This document shows positions 62,336 to 64,000 of a stretch of 64,000 nucleotides of DNA, in pieces. The position numbers and the translations under genes are program-made. The stretch comes from Dromiciops gliroides. Lineage: Eukaryota > Chordata > Mammalia > Microbiotheria > Microbiotheriidae. The stretch spans positions 302,789,885 to 302,853,884 of the forward strand of contig NC_057865.1 of NCBI RefSeq assembly GCF_019393635.1, in the 5' to 3' direction. Positions within the stretch are counted from its first letter, which is position 1; every line of letters starts with the position of its first letter. The notes below the pieces were generated by a model, which made no database searches, was not told the DNA's origin, and saw only the letters and a list, made by a program, of their open reading frames with translations.

Positions 62336-62492
62336 GGGGGCAGCTAGGTGGTACAGTGGATAGAGCACTGGCCCTGGAGTCAGGAGTACCTGAGTTCAAA
62401 TCTGGTCTCAGACACTTGACACTTACTAGCTGTGTGACCCTAGGCAAGTCACTTAACCCCAACTGCCTTACCACAAACAAACAAACAAACAA
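62336..62492 (+). mobile_element. Marsupial SINE with 12-bp target duplication
   Basis: A full short-type copy with a (CAAA)n tail. ATAATTTTAACT lies on both sides (62,324-62,335 and 62,493-62,504). Confidence 0.95.
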
Positions 62493-62638
62493 ATAATTTT
62501 AACTTGTTGTGGCTTTGAAGGACCTTGTTCTTATTGGATCAATTAGGACTGACTTGATCTATTTTGCCATTTCATAATTTGGAGTTAGGGAGAATTTGTT
62601 GGACATGAAAATTCTGAAAACTCCTTTGTCCTCTGCAG

Positions 62639-63525
62639 ATATGGATGACTGTGTGATGTACCCACTTTGTAATCCCAATAAAGAAAGAGATCATTGCTTT
62701 CCCAAAGTCATGTCCTTTCTCCACTCTGAAGACATTTTGGGATTCACTCTGACCTATATGGCTTTTTCACTTTCACTACCCACAACACTAGTTCTCATAG
62801 TCTTTGTGAAGAATTGAGATACTCCCATAGTCAAAACCAACAACTTGGCTCTCAGCTACATTTTCTTCATCCCCCTTACTCTCTACTTCCTCTGTTCTTT
62901 GATCTTCATTGATCATCCATCCTCAGCAACCTGCATCCTTCAACAAATGATATTTGGATTGGTTTTTACTGTGGCTACTTCTCCTTTTGTGGCTAAAACA
63001 ATCAATGTGGTTCTGGCCTTCAAGACCACAAGATTAGGCAGCAGGATCAGGAGGTTGATAGGTCCCAAAGTATCCACCTCTTATTTTCTTTTGCTTTGTG
63101 ATCTAAGTGATTCTCTGCAGTATCTGTTTGGTGACCTTTCCTCCATTTCCAGAAACAGAAGCTCATTCTGAACCCAGCTACATCATCATTGAGTGTAATG
63201 AAGGCTCCACCATTGCCTTTTACTGTGTCCTGGGCTACATGGGGGTCTTGGCCTAGGACAATTTCATGGTGGCTTTTCTTTCCAGGAAACTTCCTGACAC
63301 CTTCAAGGAAGCCAAGTTCATCGCCTTTGGTATGCTGGTGTTCTGCAGTGTCTGGGCCTCTTTCTTCCCTACCTGTTAGGGTGCCAAGGGGAAGACCATG
63401 GTGGCTATGGAGTTTTTCTCCATCTTGGCTTCCAGTGTCAGTTTATTAGTCTGTATCTTTGTCCCCAAGTGCTATGTGATCCTAGTGAGGCCAGAAAGGA
63501 ACATGCAAGAAGGGGTAAATAAAAA
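62639..63525 (+). pseudogene. Vomeronasal type-2 receptor (V2R) seven-helix exon, broken
   Basis: The last exon of a class C vomeronasal receptor, after the acceptor TTTGTCCTCTGCAG at 62,638. It opens with the end of the cysteine-rich part (MDDCVMYPLCNPN). Next come CFPKVMSFLHSEDILGF and helix 1, [53 protein letters not shown], then [20 protein letters not shown]. It is broken by a TGA in place of the Arg of the KHRDTPIV-type motif (about 62,816), a frameshift and TAA near 63,085-63,110, and TAGs near 63,255 and 63,378. The 3' end is overrun by LINE-1 from about 63,530. No upstream V2R exons were found. Confidence 0.9.
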
Positions 63526-63529
63526 AGGG

Positions 63530-63870
63530 GATTTTGTTTGTTTGTTTGGAATTTTATTTTCCAAATTACATGTAAAAGCAAATTTCGACATCAATTTTTA
63601 TTTGGGGGGTGAGGCAGTTGGGGTTAAGTGACTTGCCCAGGGTCACACAGCTAGTAAGTGTCAAGTGTCTAAGGTCAGATTTGAACTCAGGTACTCCCGA
63701 CTTCCAGGGCCAGTGCTTTATCCACTGTGCCACCTAGCTTCTCCTGACATCAATTTTTAAAAATTTTGTGTTCCAATTTCTCTTCCTCCCTCCATTCCCA
63801 CCCCCACCCCAAGAACTCAAGCAATTCAATGTAAGTTATACATGAGTAGTCATGGAAAACATCTCTACAT
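63530..63870 (-). mobile_element. LINE-1 3' end, antisense, with nested SINE
   Basis: Text GGAATTTTATTTTCCAAATT to TACATGAGTAGTCATGG. A SINE (63,601-63,745, antisense) is inserted with the duplication GACATCAATTTTTA at 63,587-63,600 and 63,746-63,759. Confidence 0.8.
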
Positions 63871-64000
63871 TAGCTAGGGGGTAAAGAAAAAAGTAAGCCA
63901 GAAGATTAACGATAAAGGAAATGTAAGTTAAACATCCCTAACAGTGGACAAAGATGGAACTAGTCAATATTTGAGGGCTTGTGGGAAGGAAGCCAGACCA

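Overview
The window looks like a marsupial nuclear genome. The evidence is more than 20 copies of the marsupial tRNA-headed CORE-type SINE (head GGGGCAGCTAGGTGGCGCAG), many antisense copies of one LINE-1 3' end, LINE-1 ORF1-only (HAL1-like) elements, MIR/L2/CR1-L3 debris and several solo LTRs. Intron/exon genes with GT/AG borders, CpG-rich promoters and microsatellites exclude a prokaryote. The species cannot be fixed from this sequence alone.

Layout. (1) 1-6,900: a KRAB-C2H2 zinc-finger gene on the minus strand (KZNF-A). It has a coding start exon, a linker exon, KRAB-A, KRAB-B and a C2H2 exon that runs off the left edge of the window. (2) 6,900-19,990: mostly transposon-derived, with two solo LTRs, LINE-1 pieces, a HAL1-like element and a decayed zinc-finger exon at about 17,170-17,420. 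(3) 19,993-29,640: a second complete KZNF gene on the same strand (KZNF-B). Its five coding exons join in frame to a predicted 931-residue protein with 23 standard fingers. (4) 29,650-34,980: gene-poor DNA with MIR-type repeats. (5) 34,996-35,986: an olfactory receptor (OR) pseudogene. (6) 38,802-39,689: an intact one-exon vomeronasal type-1 receptor (V1R), minus strand. (7) 40,450-48,900: a 157-codon unexplained frame, LINE-1 ORF2 remains and fragments of an old endogenous retrovirus. (8) 49,070-49,965: a large tetranucleotide array. (9) 53,165-55,300: a second HAL1-like element. (10) 55,790-56,110: a relic of a second OR. (11) 57,960-58,820: an LTR with a lysine-type primer-binding-site-like sequence. 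(12) 61,350-62,298: a LINE-1 5' end. (13) 62,639-63,525: the seven-helix exon of a broken V2R gene.

How the genes relate. The two KZNF genes are tandem duplicates. They share exon lengths (127 and 96 bp for the KRAB exons), splice phases, promoter motifs and intronic repeats. The KRAB-A exons have drifted to about 67% amino-acid identity, while about 590 bp around the KRAB-B exons is about 99% identical, which suggests gene conversion. KZNF proteins typically recruit TRIM28 through KRAB and silence transposons, of which the window is full. The other host genes are chemosensory receptors: one intact V1R among OR and V2R pseudogenes. This KZNF/OR/V1R/V2R mixture is typical of mammalian rapidly evolving clusters. 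I found no wholly novel system. The most useful observations are the localized conversion tract, the shifted start codon of KZNF-B, the HAL1-like elements and the nested LTR/SINE/LINE insertions with readable target-site duplications.
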